From Nocardioides dongkuii (GTDB taxonomy: Bacteria > Actinomycetota > Actinomycetes > Propionibacteriales > Nocardioidaceae): a stretch of DNA of 64,000 bases. Shown here in pieces: positions 29,244 to 38,073 of the stretch. Position 1 is the first letter of the stretch. Each line of letters opens with the position of its first letter. Under the pieces are notes generated by a model. It was not told where the DNA came from and did not search any database. It saw only the letters and a program-made list of their open reading frames with translations. The translations under genes were made by a program, and so were the position numbers. Location: NCBI RefSeq assembly GCF_014127485.1, contig NZ_CP059903.1, positions 2,232,001 to 2,296,000 on the forward strand. Reading direction: 5' to 3'.

Positions 29244-29945
29244 GTGACCTGGGCCGACGTCATCGACAGCTACTGCGAGCGGACCGACGCGGGCTACTGG
29301 TCCGAGCCGCTCAACGCGCTGTCCAACCTGTCGTTCATCGTCGTGGCGGTGGTGACGTGGCGCATGGCACGCGCGGCCGATGACAGGCCCGCGCTCCTCC
29401 TGGCACTGTCCGCCGGCTCCATCGGTCTCGGGTCCTACCTCTTCCACACGCACGCGACCCGCTGGGCCCTGCAGGCGGACGTGTGGCCGATCAGGGTCTT
29501 CGTGCTCCTGTTCATCGGGTTCGCCGTGGTCCGCTTCTTCCACGCGCCGTGGTGGGCCGGCATGGCCGCAGCGGCCGGATTCGTCCTGGCGACCGTGGCG
29601 ACCCTGGCGGCTGCCGGTGTCGTGGGCTTCACGGCGAACGGGTCGATCGGGTACGCCCCGATCCCGGCGGCCATGGCGCTCATGGCAGTCCTCGTCGCGC
29701 GCCGCGACCGCCGCGCCGCGCTCGGCATGCTCCTGGGCGCCGCGACCTTCGTCCTCTCCCTCGCCCTGCGGACCGTCGACCGCGAGCTCTGCGCGAGCCT
29801 GCCGCTCGGCACCCACGTCGGGTGGCACCTGCTCAACGGCGTGGTGATCGCCACGATGATCGTCGTGTTCATCGGACGGGGCCGAGTCGACGTGAGCGCG
29901 CAGCGACGCTCGCCCGGATCGGCTCGGCTGGTGGAGCGGGGCTGA
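29244..29945 (+). CDS. ceramidase-like integral membrane hydrolase
   Basis: A 233-residue protein with about seven hydrophobic segments. CERTDAGYWSEPLNALSNLSF, SAGSIGLGSYLFHTHATRWA with LQADVWPI, and the C-terminal RTVDRELC with GTHVGWHLLN match the alkaline ceramidase / CREST superfamily. The Ser, Asp and three His residues that bind zinc in the family all appear to be present. Bacteria rarely make ceramides, so the true amide or ester substrate is open. It diverges from the sigma factor gene. Confidence 0.82.
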   Translation: MTWADVIDSYCERTDAGYWSEPLNALSNLSFIVVAVVTWRMARAADDRPALLLALSAGSIGLGSYLFHTHATRWALQADVWPIRVFVLLFIGFAVVRFFHAPWWAGMAAAAGFVLATVATLAAAGVVGFTANGSIGYAPIPAAMALMAVLVARRDRRAALGMLLGAATFVLSLALRTVDRELCASLPLGTHVGWHLLNGVVIATMIVVFIGRGRVDVSAQRRSPGSARLVERG

Positions 29946-29955
29946 CGACCTGGCG

Positions 29956-30570
29956 TCAGGCCTGCGAGGCCCGGCGGAGCAGCTCCTCGAACGGCGTGGG
30001 GTCGGCGAGCTCGTCGTCGACCGAGCGCCGGCGGTGGGCCGTCCCGCTCGCGTCGACCTTGCCCGCGAGGGCGGCGAGCTCGCCGGCGGCGCGCTGGATG
30101 CGGTCCTCGAGACCCGCGTCGCCGAAGTCGTCGGTGGCGGCGAACACGCCGGTGGGGACCACGACCGCGCGCTGGTAGGAGAAGAGCGGACGCAGGGCGT
30201 GGTCCAGCACGAGGGAGTGGCGCGCCGTGCCGGCGGTCGCGGCGATCAGCACCGGCTTGCCGTCGAGCGCACCGGGCTCGAGGACGTCGACGAAGGTCTT
30301 GAACAGGCCGGAGTACGACCCCGAGTACACCGGAGTCACGACCACCAGGCCGTCCGCCCCGCGCACCGCCTCGATCGCCTCCGCCAGCTCGCCGGTGGCG
30401 AAGCCGGTCAGCAGGCGGTCGGTGAGCTGGTGGGCGAGGTCGCGCAGCTCGATCCGCGTCACCTCGGCCTCGCCAAGGGCAGCGGTGGTCGCCTCGGTGA
30501 GCCGGTCGGCCAGCAGGCGGGTCGACGACGGCACGCTCAGGCCGGCGCTGACCACGACGATCCCGGTCAT
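29956..30570 (-). CDS. CE1759-type NAD(P)H-dependent FMN reductase
   Basis: A 204-residue flavodoxin-like reductase. The FMN phosphate loop is VVVSAGLSVPSSTRLLADRL and a second flavin contact is VTPVYSGSYSGLFKTF. It reduces FMN with NAD(P)H, most likely for the luciferase-like monooxygenase whose stop codon overlaps its ATG (ATGA). Confidence 0.87.
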   Translation of the reverse strand: MTGIVVVSAGLSVPSSTRLLADRLTEATTAALGEAEVTRIELRDLAHQLTDRLLTGFATGELAEAIEAVRGADGLVVVTPVYSGSYSGLFKTFVDVLEPGALDGKPVLIAATAGTARHSLVLDHALRPLFSYQRAVVVPTGVFAATDDFGDAGLEDRIQRAAGELAALAGKVDASGTAHRRRSVDDELADPTPFEELLRRASQA

Positions 30571-31664
30571 GCCGACACCTCCTGCAGGGCCGCGGCCTCG
30601 GCCTTCGCCAGCAGCGAGGCGTGCGTGGGCGCGTCCGGCACGTGCGCGGGGCGACCCTCGGCGAAGCCGGCGCGCATCGCGGGCAGGATCTCGCCGAGCA
30701 GGTCGAGCTGCTCGAGCACCGTCTTGAGCGGCAGCCCGGCGTGGTCGACGAGGAACAGCTGGCGCTGGTAGTCCCCGACGTACTCGCGGAAGGACAGCGT
30801 CCGCTCGAGCACCTGCTGCGGCGAGCCGACGGTCAGCGGCGTGGCCTCGGTGAAGTCCTCCAGCGACGGGCCGTGGCCGTAGACCGGGGCGTTGTCGAAG
30901 TACGGACGGAACTCGTCCACCGCGTCCTGGCTGTTGGGCCGCATGAAGAACTGCCCGCCGAGCCCGACGATCGCGGTGTCGGCCGGTCCGTGGCCGTAGT
31001 GCTCGAAGCGGCGGCGGTAGAGCTCGACCATCTGCTGGGTGTGCGCGGCCGGCCAGAAGATGTGGTTGTGGAAGAAGCCGTCGCCGTAGTACGCCGCCTG
31101 CTCGGCGATCTCGGGGCTGCGGATCGACCCGTGCCACACGAACGGAGGTACGCCGTCCAGCGGGCGCGGCGTGGAGGTGTAGCCCTGCAGCGGCGTGCGG
31201 AACCGGCCCTCCCAGTCGACGACGTCCTCGGTCCACAGGCGGCGCAGCAGGCCGTAGTTCTCGACGGCGAGGTTGATGCCCTGCCGGATGTCCTTGCCGA
31301 ACCACGGGTAGACCGGGCCGGTGTTGCCGCGGCCCATCATCAGGTCGACGCGGCCGTCGAGCAGGTGCTGGATCTTCGCGTAGTCCTCGGCGATGAGCAC
31401 CGGGTCGGTCGTCGTGATCAGCGTGGTCGCGGTGGAGAGGATGATCCGCTCGGTCCGGGCGCCGATGAAGGCCAGCGTCGCGGTGGGGTTGGAGGCGATG
31501 AACGGCGGGTTGTGGTGCTCGCCGGTGGCGAAGACGTCGAGCCCGACCTCCTCGGCGTGCTGGGCGATCGCCACCGTCGCCTTGATCCGCTCGTTCTCGG
31601 TCGGCGTGCGTCCGGTCGTGGGGTCGGGGGTGACGTCCCCGACGCTGAAGATGCCGATCTGCAC
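30567..31664 (-). CDS. CE1758-type FMN-dependent luciferase-like monooxygenase
   Basis: A 365-residue bacterial-luciferase-fold monooxygenase. Motifs include VFATGEHHNPPFIASNPTA, LMMGRGNTGPVYPWFG and PFVWHGSIRSPEIAEQAAYY. It uses reduced FMN and O2 to oxygenate an unknown substrate. The coupled FMN reductase directly downstream makes a self-contained two-component system. The 79-bp upstream gap holds its promoter and the hairpin of the neighbouring phosphatase gene. Confidence 0.87.
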   Translation of the reverse strand: MQIGIFSVGDVTPDPTTGRTPTENERIKATVAIAQHAEEVGLDVFATGEHHNPPFIASNPTATLAFIGARTERIILSTATTLITTTDPVLIAEDYAKIQHLLDGRVDLMMGRGNTGPVYPWFGKDIRQGINLAVENYGLLRRLWTEDVVDWEGRFRTPLQGYTSTPRPLDGVPPFVWHGSIRSPEIAEQAAYYGDGFFHNHIFWPAAHTQQMVELYRRRFEHYGHGPADTAIVGLGGQFFMRPNSQDAVDEFRPYFDNAPVYGHGPSLEDFTEATPLTVGSPQQVLERTLSFREYVGDYQRQLFLVDHAGLPLKTVLEQLDLLGEILPAMRAGFAEGRPAHVPDAPTHASLLAKAEAAALQEVSA

Positions 31665-31728
31665 AGCTGCCTCCGGTTGTCGTTGAATCCCGAACTACGC
31701 CGTCAACCTCCCCGACGGGTCCGGTATT

Positions 31729-31743
31729 CCCCCGGCGCGGGGG
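31729..31743 (-). terminator. GC hairpin directly after the phosphatase stop
   Basis: CCCCCG-GCG-CGGGGG forms a 6-bp stem with a 3-base loop, immediately downstream of the minus-strand stop at 31744. Confidence 0.45.
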
Positions 31744-32847
31744 TCACGGGGTCCGGGCGAGGATGAGGACGGCGCGGTCGTCGTCCCCGCGGTCGACCTT
31801 GCGGATGATCCGGCGGGCGGCGCCGTCGAGGCCGGCGGCCATCGCGTCGCGCCCGGTGGTACGCAGCCACGCGATGCCGGTGTCGAGGTCGTTGTCGCGC
31901 GACTCGACCACGCCGTCGGTGTAGAACATGAGCGCGTCACCGGGACGGAGCACGCCGGCGCTGGCGTGCAGGTCGGGCTCGGGGTCGATGCCGAGCATCG
32001 TCCCGCGGGCGTTGTCGATCATCCACTCCTGCGCCTGGGCGTCCCAGCGCAGCGCGGGCGGATGGCCGGCGCTGACGATGCCGTACTCCCCCGACCGCAG
32101 GTCGACCAGCACGTGCACCGCGGTCGCGAAGCTCTCGTCGGCCGTCTGGCGGAGCAGGAAGTCGTTCGCGGCCCAGAGCAGCTCGCGCTGCGGCAGGGCG
32201 CCGATCAGGCCGCCGAGGGCGCCCGAGAGCTGCAGCGCCCGCGGGCTGGCCGCGACGCCGTTGCCGCACACGTCGACCAGCACCATCTCGAACTGCTGGC
32301 CGTCGCGAGCCAGGTCGGCGACCAGGAAGTCCCCGGCGTACCCCACCCCGTGGGCGGCGATCATCGACGACTGCGAGCTCCAGCCCGGCGGCAGCGGCGG
32401 GATCGTGCCCTGGGCCTTCTGGAGCTCGCGCAGGTCGGCGAGCATCGCCTCGCCCAGCGCCGCCGGCAGCCCCGAGCGCTGGCGGCTGGACTGGAACAGG
32501 ATCAGCGCGACCGAGAGCCCCAGCGTGACCAGGGCGGCGACCCGCGCGCCGCTCAGCGGGGCGCTGGTGAGCGTGGCCGTGACGGCGGCCGCCGAGGTGA
32601 CCGCCGCCAGCACCGCGAGCGGCCGGAACCGCAGGAGCAGCATGCCGAGGAGCAACCAGAGGAAGTACGCCGTGATCGGCATCAGCGAGTAGTCGATCAT
32701 CGAGACGACGAACGAGACCGCGACGCAGGTCAGCAGCACGTAGAGGACGAGCTTCTGGCTCTGGCGCGACCCGGTGCGCCAGCCCAGCACCCGCTCGTGG
32801 GCGTAGCGCGAGAACCGGTCGCTCCATCGGTCCAGCGCTCCGCTCAC
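31744..32847 (-). CDS. membrane SpoIIE/PP2C-type protein phosphatase
   Basis: A protein of about 367 residues. About four membrane helices lie in residues 30-130; the SpoIIE-type PP2C domain is at about 155-367. Metal-site and core motifs are GYAGDFLVADL, VLVDVCGNGVAA, FATAVHVLVDL, SAGHPPAL, FYTDGVVESRD and DDDRAVLIL. Such enzymes dephosphorylate anti-anti-sigma proteins, so it may feed a partner-switching pathway. The GTG at 32847 keeps it clear of the upstream permease (10-bp gap); a longer start at 32889 is possible. Confidence 0.82.
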   Translation of the reverse strand: MSGALDRWSDRFSRYAHERVLGWRTGSRQSQKLVLYVLLTCVAVSFVVSMIDYSLMPITAYFLWLLLGMLLLRFRPLAVLAAVTSAAAVTATLTSAPLSGARVAALVTLGLSVALILFQSSRQRSGLPAALGEAMLADLRELQKAQGTIPPLPPGWSSQSSMIAAHGVGYAGDFLVADLARDGQQFEMVLVDVCGNGVAASPRALQLSGALGGLIGALPQRELLWAANDFLLRQTADESFATAVHVLVDLRSGEYGIVSAGHPPALRWDAQAQEWMIDNARGTMLGIDPEPDLHASAGVLRPGDALMFYTDGVVESRDNDLDTGIAWLRTTGRDAMAAGLDGAARRIIRKVDRGDDDRAVLILARTP

Positions 32848-32857
32848 CTCGGGGAGC

Positions 32858-34408
32858 CTAGGGCACGTCGCCCCCCGCGCCCGAGCCATAGTGCTCGACG
32901 GCCGGGTCGCGGTGCAGCCCGCCGCTCATCGCGTACTCCTCCTCCGGGGAGAGCACCAGGCGGTGGCGTCCCCAGATCGCGAACAGCACCAGCGCCACGG
33001 CGTACAGCACCGCGATGGCGATGATCGCCTCCCGGAAGTCGGGATTCAGGAACAGCCCGACGAAGGTGACCGCGGCGATGATCCCCGCCACCACGGCGCC
33101 GGCGACGCCCACCGGGCTCTTGTACGGGCGCTCCGCGGTCGGGAAGTTCCGCCGCAGCAGCACGAAGGACACCATCTGCAGGATGTAGGCGAGGACCGCG
33201 CCCCAGACGGCGATGTTCAGCACGATCGCGTTCGCGGTCTCGGCGAGGTCGTCGCTGCGGGACGCGATGAAGTCGACCAGCACGAGGACGGCGAACCCGA
33301 TCACGGCGCCGGCGACCAGCGCCGCGAACGGCGTCTTGCGCTCGCCCGTGACCGAGAGGAACTTCGGGTAGTAGCCGGCCCGCGAGAGCGAGTACATGTT
33401 CCGGCCGTAGGCGAACATGATCCCCTGCAGGCTGGCCAGCAGGCCGATGAGCGCGAAGACCGAGAGGGCCGCGGCCCAGTCGTCGGAGAGGAACGCGCGG
33501 AAGCCGTCGAGCAGAGGCTCGTCGGAGGCGCCGACCGCGGCGGCGCCGGTCACCGCCGGGTTGAGGAACAGCACCAGCGCGCCGCAGGCGACCAGGGTGA
33601 TCAGGCCGATGATCCCGGCGCGCGGGATGTCGGTGGCCGGGTCGTGCGACTCCTCGGCGGCCAGCGGGAGCTCCTCGATGCCGAGGAAGAACCACATCGC
33701 GAAGGGCAGCGCGTACAGGACGCCCTCCCAGCCGAACGGAAGGAACCGGCTGTTGTCGCCCTCCGGCGCGATGTCGTCGAGCGAGCCGAAGTCGACGGCG
33801 TCCTGGGCGAAGGCGAGGACCGCGAAGAGCACCAGGATGCCGATCGAGATGACCGCGACGACGATCGCGAACTTGAAGGACAGCTCCGCCCCCACCGAGT
33901 TCAGGGTCACGAAGGCGACGTACAGCAGCAGCCACCAGATCCACATGTGGTCGCCGAGGTCCAGCCCGACGAGCTCGTCGGTGGCGGCGTTGGCGTACCC
34001 GGCGGAGAAGAGGACGATCACGCCGGTGGTGAAGACGTACTCGATGGTCTCGGCGAGGCCGGTGACGAAGCCGCCCCACGGGCCCATCGTCGCGCGGGCG
34101 AAGGAGTACGCGCCCCCGGTGTGCGGCATTGCCGCCGACATCTCTCCGATGGAGAAGAGCATGCCGAAGTACATGACGACGATGATCACGGCGGCGATGA
34201 GCAGGCCGCCCCAGCCGGCCTCGCCGATGCCGTAGTTCCAGCCCGAGAAGTCACCGGAGATGACGGCGGCCACGCCGATGCCCCACAGGCCCCAGAACCC
34301 GGCGCTGCGCTTGAGCTGGCGGGCCTCGAAGTAGCCCTCCGCCGCCTGTGAGTAGGTCACGCCCGGGCGGCGCTGCCGGCCCTGGGGGGTGCTGGTGTCC
34401 TCGGCCAC
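32858..34408 (-). CDS. eat: ethanolamine permease-like APC transporter
   Basis: A 516-residue amino acid-polyamine-organocation transporter with about 12 helices. SGDFSGWNYGIGEAGWGG and YFGMLFSIGEMSAAMPHTGG with AYSFARATMGPWGGF match ethanolamine permeases. The GTG at 34408 follows GAGAGGAGCCACC. A good promoter sits upstream (-35 TCGACA, 18 bp, -10 TAGTTT). It is divergent from gntR-glnA4-aldehyde dehydrogenase, which supports ethanolamine as the substrate. Confidence 0.85.
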   Translation of the reverse strand: MAEDTSTPQGRQRRPGVTYSQAAEGYFEARQLKRSAGFWGLWGIGVAAVISGDFSGWNYGIGEAGWGGLLIAAVIIVVMYFGMLFSIGEMSAAMPHTGGAYSFARATMGPWGGFVTGLAETIEYVFTTGVIVLFSAGYANAATDELVGLDLGDHMWIWWLLLYVAFVTLNSVGAELSFKFAIVVAVISIGILVLFAVLAFAQDAVDFGSLDDIAPEGDNSRFLPFGWEGVLYALPFAMWFFLGIEELPLAAEESHDPATDIPRAGIIGLITLVACGALVLFLNPAVTGAAAVGASDEPLLDGFRAFLSDDWAAALSVFALIGLLASLQGIMFAYGRNMYSLSRAGYYPKFLSVTGERKTPFAALVAGAVIGFAVLVLVDFIASRSDDLAETANAIVLNIAVWGAVLAYILQMVSFVLLRRNFPTAERPYKSPVGVAGAVVAGIIAAVTFVGLFLNPDFREAIIAIAVLYAVALVLFAIWGRHRLVLSPEEEYAMSGGLHRDPAVEHYGSGAGGDVP

Positions 34409-34437
34409 GGTGGCTCCTCTCGTCGTCCTGGTCCCGG

Positions 34438-34467
34438 AAACTAGACCCGGGTGCGGATCGCTGTCGA
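34438..34467 (-). promoter_or_regulatory. promoter of the ethanolamine permease
   Basis: Minus-strand -35 TCGACA (34467-34462) and -10 TAGTTT (34443-34438) are 18 bp apart, about 30 bp before the GTG at 34408. Confidence 0.55.
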
Positions 34468-34484
34468 GGGTCCGGCACGAAGAA

Positions 34485-34500
34485 GGTCTGAACTCAGACC
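34485..34500. promoter_or_regulatory. GntR/FadR-type operator in the divergent gap
   Basis: GGTCTGA-AC-TCAGACC is a perfect 7-bp-arm palindrome. The GGTC...GACC ends recall sites bound by FadR-subfamily GntR proteins. It lies upstream of the permease promoter and just before a TATGTA box (34503-34508) for the regulator operon, so it could control both directions. Confidence 0.65.
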
Positions 34501-34553
34501 AATATGTAACGCGCCGTTGACGCGGACGGGCGCCGACTCCGAGGATGTGCCGC

Positions 34554-35288
34554 ATGACCGCCGCCCCCGCGTCCGGACTGCCCGAGGCGGTGCTGCGGCC
34601 GGTGCGCGGGCACCACGCCTTCGAGGCCTGCGTGGAGCGGCTGGCGACCGCGATCCGGCTGGGCGTCTACCCCCTGGGGTCGGTGCTGCCGCCCGAGCGC
34701 GAGCTCGCGGCGCGCCTGGAGGTCTCCCGGGCGACCCTGCGCGAGGCGATGGCCGCCCTCCGCCAGGCCGGACTGGTCGAGACCACCCGCGGCCGTGGCG
34801 GCGGCACCGTGGTCACCCTCCGCCCGCGTACGCCGTCCGCCCGCGCCGCCGCCCGGATCACCCCCGAGCGCCGGCGGGACTGGCACGACGCCCTGGAGTT
34901 CCGCCGCGTCGTCGAGCCGGGCGCCGCCGCGCTGGCCGCGAGCCTGCCGCCCGACCCGGCCGCCCGCCGGCAGCTGGAGCGCGCGCTCGAGGACGTCACG
35001 GAGTCCGGCAAGCCCGCGGCGCACCGGCAGGCCGACTCCCGGTTCCACCTGACGATCGCGACGCTGAGCGGCTCCCCGCGGATGGTGGAGGCGGTCACCT
35101 CGGTGCAGGCCACTCTGCACGAGATGCTGCTCGCGATCCCGGTCCTCGACGCCAACATCGCGCACTCCGACCGGCAGCACGCCGCCGTCGTCCGCGCGAT
35201 CCTCGGCGGCCGGCCCGAGCTCGCCCGCCGGGCGATGGAGGAACACTGCGACGACACGGCCGCGCTGCTGCGCGGCCTGGTGGGCTAG
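34554..35288 (+). CDS. GntR family regulator, FadR subfamily (FCD domain)
   Basis: A 244-residue regulator. The winged helix (about residues 22-90) has LGSVLPPERELAARLEVSRA and REAMAALRQAGLVETTRGRGG; the FCD ligand domain (about 105-240) has FRRVVEPGAAALAA and DSRFHLTIATLSGSPRM with metal-binding His/Asp. ATG at 34554 is preferred over 34545 because GAGG is correctly spaced before it. It begins the glnA4 operon and faces the permease, so it probably represses both until the substrate is present. Confidence 0.88.
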   Translation: MTAAPASGLPEAVLRPVRGHHAFEACVERLATAIRLGVYPLGSVLPPERELAARLEVSRATLREAMAALRQAGLVETTRGRGGGTVVTLRPRTPSARAAARITPERRRDWHDALEFRRVVEPGAAALAASLPPDPAARRQLERALEDVTESGKPAAHRQADSRFHLTIATLSGSPRMVEAVTSVQATLHEMLLAIPVLDANIAHSDRQHAAVVRAILGGRPELARRAMEEHCDDTAALLRGLVG

Positions 35289-35308
35289 GGAACGGGACGG
35301 GGATCGGG

Positions 35309-36670
35309 ATGGACCTGCGCAACGAGCGGCACCTGGCGATGGACGACCTGGTCTGGCGGATCACGCAGGGCGAGATCGACACGGTGATCGTGGCGTTCGC
35401 CGACATGCAGGGCCGGCTCCAGGGCAAGCGCCTGCACGGGCGCTACTTCGCCGACCACGTGGTGGGCCACGGCACCGAGGGCTGCAACTACCTGCTCGCC
35501 GTCGACGTCGACATGAACACCGTCGACGGCTACGCCATGTCCTCGTGGGAGAAGGGCTACGGCGACATGGAGTTCGTCCTCGACGAGCGCACCATCCGGC
35601 TGCTCACCCACCTGCCCGCCACGGCGATGGTGCAGTGCGACCTGGTCTGGCCCGACCACACGCCGGTCGTCCAGTCCCCGCGCACCATCCTGCAGCGCCA
35701 GCTGGACCGCTGCGCCGAGCACGGCTGGGCGGCGGTGGCCGGCACCGAGCTGGAGTTCATCGCGTTCGACACCTCCTACGAGGCCGCCCACGACGCGGGC
35801 TACCGCGGCCTGACCTCGGCCAACCAGTACAACGTCGACTACTCGATCCTCGGCACCTCCCGCGTCGAGCCGCTGCTGCGCGCCATCCGCAACCACATGT
35901 ACGACGCCGGGCTCGACGTCGAGGGCGCCAAGGGCGAGTGCAACCTCGGCCAGCACGAGATCGGCTTCCTGTTCGCCGACGCGATGACCACGGCCGACAA
36001 CCACGTGGTCTACAAGAACGCCGCCAAGGAGATCGCCGCCCAGCTGGGCCGGTCGATCACCTTCATGGCCAAGTACGACGAGCGCGAGGGCAGCTCCTGC
36101 CACATCCACCTCTCGCTGCGGGGCACCGACGGCGACCTGGTGTTCTGGAAGGACGGCGCCCGCACCCCGCTCTACGACCACTTCGTGGCCGGCGTGCTCG
36201 CGACCATCAGCGACTTCACGCTGCTCTTCGCCCCGAACATCAATTCCTACAAGCGGTTCGCCGACGGCTCGTTCGCGCCCACCACCATCGCGTGGGGCCT
36301 GGACAACCGCACCTGCGCGGTCCGGCTGGTCGGCCAGGGGGCGGGCGCCCGGATGGAGAACCGGGTGCCGGGCGCCGACGCCAACCCCTACCTCGCCCTG
36401 GCGGCGATGATCGCCGGCGGCCTGCACGGGATCGAGAACGAGCTGCCGCTGGGCGAGGAGCTCGTGGGCAACGCCTACACCTCCGGGCTGCCCAAAGTCC
36501 CGGCCACGATGACCGCCGCCCGCGAGACGTTCGCGACCTCGGCGGTGGCCCGGGCCGCCCTGGGCGACGAGGTCGTCGACCACTACACGAACATGGCCGA
36601 CGTGGAGCTCGCTGCCTACCAGGCGGCGGTCACCGACTGGGAGCTGCGCCGCGGTTTCGAGAGGCTCTGA
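35309..36670 (+). CDS. glnA4: gamma-glutamylethanolamide synthetase-like glutamine synthetase (GlnA4 type)
   Basis: A 453-residue glutamine synthetase superfamily ligase. ADMQGRLQGKRL in the N-terminal domain, GTELEFIAFDTSYEAA and EVxxGQHE-like KGECNLGQHEIGF (metal site), and the ATP/substrate motifs GSSCHIHLSL, APNINSYKRF and RLVGQGAGARMENRVPGAD are present. Relatives ligate glutamate to polyamines or ethanolamine instead of ammonia. The ethanolamine permease and downstream oxidising enzymes point to ethanolamine, making gamma-glutamylethanolamide. A 10-bp tandem repeat covers its stop codon. Confidence 0.82.
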   Translation: MDLRNERHLAMDDLVWRITQGEIDTVIVAFADMQGRLQGKRLHGRYFADHVVGHGTEGCNYLLAVDVDMNTVDGYAMSSWEKGYGDMEFVLDERTIRLLTHLPATAMVQCDLVWPDHTPVVQSPRTILQRQLDRCAEHGWAAVAGTELEFIAFDTSYEAAHDAGYRGLTSANQYNVDYSILGTSRVEPLLRAIRNHMYDAGLDVEGAKGECNLGQHEIGFLFADAMTTADNHVVYKNAAKEIAAQLGRSITFMAKYDEREGSSCHIHLSLRGTDGDLVFWKDGARTPLYDHFVAGVLATISDFTLLFAPNINSYKRFADGSFAPTTIAWGLDNRTCAVRLVGQGAGARMENRVPGADANPYLALAAMIAGGLHGIENELPLGEELVGNAYTSGLPKVPATMTAARETFATSAVARAALGDEVVDHYTNMADVELAAYQAAVTDWELRRGFERL

Positions 36671-36678
36671 GAGGCTCT
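36659..36678 (+). repeat. tandem 10-bp duplication across the glnA4 stop codon
   Basis: GAGAGGCTCT occurs twice in direct succession. The TGA stop of glnA4 is at the junction, so the second copy forms most of the intergenic spacer and supplies purines upstream of the next ATG. Confidence 0.8.
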
Positions 36679-36682
36679 GGAG

Positions 36683-38044
36683 ATGTCCGAGCTGCACACC
36701 GTGCTCAACCCCGCCACCGCCCGGCCGCTCACGGAGGTGGCGCTGGCCTCGGTGGCGGACACCGACGCGGCCATCGCGGCGGCCCACGAGGCGTTCGCCT
36801 CCTGGCGTGCCGTCGGGCCCGGCGAGCGCGCCGCGCTGCTGCGCCGCTTCGCCGCGGTCGTCGACGCCCACGTGGACGAGCTCGCCGAGCTGGAGGTCCG
36901 CAACGCCGGGCACACCTGGGGCAACGCCCGCTGGGAGGCCGGCAACGTCCGCGACTGCCTGAACTACTACGCCGGGGCGCCCGAGCGCCTCTTCGGGCGA
37001 CAGATCCCGGTGGCCGGCGGCACCGACGTCACCTTCCACGAGCCGCTCGGCGTGGTCGGCATCATCGTCCCCTGGAACTTCCCAATGCCGATCGCCGGCT
37101 GGGGCTTCGCACCGGCGCTCGCGGCCGGCAACACCGTCGTGCTCAAGCCGGCGGAGCTGACGCCGCTGACCGCCGTACGCCTCGGCGAGCTGGCGCTCGA
37201 GGCGGGCCTGCCCGAGCACGTGCTGACGGTGCTGCCCGGCGCCGGCGCGGTCGTCGGCGCGCGGTTCGTGACCCACCCGCTGGTGCGCAAGGTGTGCTTC
37301 ACCGGCTCCACCGCGGTCGGCAAGCAGATCATGGCCGGCTGCGCGGAGCAGGTGAAGCGGGTGACCCTCGAGCTGGGCGGCAAGAGCAGCAACATCGTCT
37401 TCGCCGACACCGACCTCGCCGCCGCGGCGGCCGCGGCGCCGTCCGCGGTCTTCGACAACGCGGGCCAGGACTGCTGCGCCCGCTCGCGGATCCTCGTCGA
37501 GCGGTCGGCGTACGACGAGTTCCTGGCGCTGCTGGAGCCGGCGGTGCAGGCGTTCCGCGTGGCTGATCCCGAGTCGACCGAGGACGCCCAGATGGGGCCG
37601 CTGATCTCCGCCCGGCAGCAGCAGCGGGTCCGGTCCTACCTCGACGAGGTCGACGTCGCCTTCGCCGGCGCGGCCCCCGGCGGCGACGGCTACTGGGTGC
37701 CGCCGTCGGTGGTCACGCTCCACGACCCCGGCGCCCGGATCTGGCGCGAGGAAGTCTTCGGACCGGTCGTCGCCGTGATGCCCTTCGACGACGAGGCGCA
37801 CGCCGTCGAGCTCGCCAACGACACCGAGTACGGCCTGTCCGGCTCGATCTTCACCTCCGACCTCGGCCGCGGCCTGCGCGTCGCCCGCGCCGTCGAGGCC
37901 GGCAACCTCTCGGTGAACTCCCACTCGGCGGTGCGCTACTGGACGCCGTTCGGCGGCTACAAGGCCTCCGGCCTCGGCCGCGAGCTGGGACCCGACGCCC
38001 CGATGGCGTTCACCGAGGAGAAGAACGTCTTCATCGCCCACTGA
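36683..38044 (+). CDS. aldehyde dehydrogenase of the ethanolamine island
   Basis: A 453-residue NAD(P)-dependent aldehyde dehydrogenase. Landmarks are IIVPWNFPMPIAGW (cofactor), FTGSTAVGKQI, TLELGGKSS with Glu230, and NAGQDCCARSR with the nucleophile Cys264. In the gamma-glutamylated ethanolamine route it would oxidise gamma-glutamyl-aminoacetaldehyde to gamma-glutamylglycine; this role is inferred from context. GGAG lies just before the ATG, 12 bp after glnA4. Confidence 0.88.
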   Translation: MSELHTVLNPATARPLTEVALASVADTDAAIAAAHEAFASWRAVGPGERAALLRRFAAVVDAHVDELAELEVRNAGHTWGNARWEAGNVRDCLNYYAGAPERLFGRQIPVAGGTDVTFHEPLGVVGIIVPWNFPMPIAGWGFAPALAAGNTVVLKPAELTPLTAVRLGELALEAGLPEHVLTVLPGAGAVVGARFVTHPLVRKVCFTGSTAVGKQIMAGCAEQVKRVTLELGGKSSNIVFADTDLAAAAAAAPSAVFDNAGQDCCARSRILVERSAYDEFLALLEPAVQAFRVADPESTEDAQMGPLISARQQQRVRSYLDEVDVAFAGAAPGGDGYWVPPSVVTLHDPGARIWREEVFGPVVAVMPFDDEAHAVELANDTEYGLSGSIFTSDLGRGLRVARAVEAGNLSVNSHSAVRYWTPFGGYKASGLGRELGPDAPMAFTEEKNVFIAH

Positions 38045-38056
38045 ATCGCCCAGTGA
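38033..38056 (+). repeat. tandem 12-bp duplication across the aldehyde dehydrogenase stop codon
   Basis: ATCGCCCACTGA is followed directly by ATCGCCCAGTGA (one mismatch), each ending in TGA. It is the second such stop-codon duplication in this operon. Confidence 0.8.
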
Positions 38057-38073
38057 CAGGAGCTCGCACCACC

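Noticed and set aside
35285..38041. A 918-codon open frame on the minus strand opposite the glnA4-aldehyde dehydrogenase genes
   Set aside because: The plus-strand products have clear catalytic motifs. The minus frame is Gly/Arg/His-rich without motifs, the usual mirror of high-GC coding DNA.
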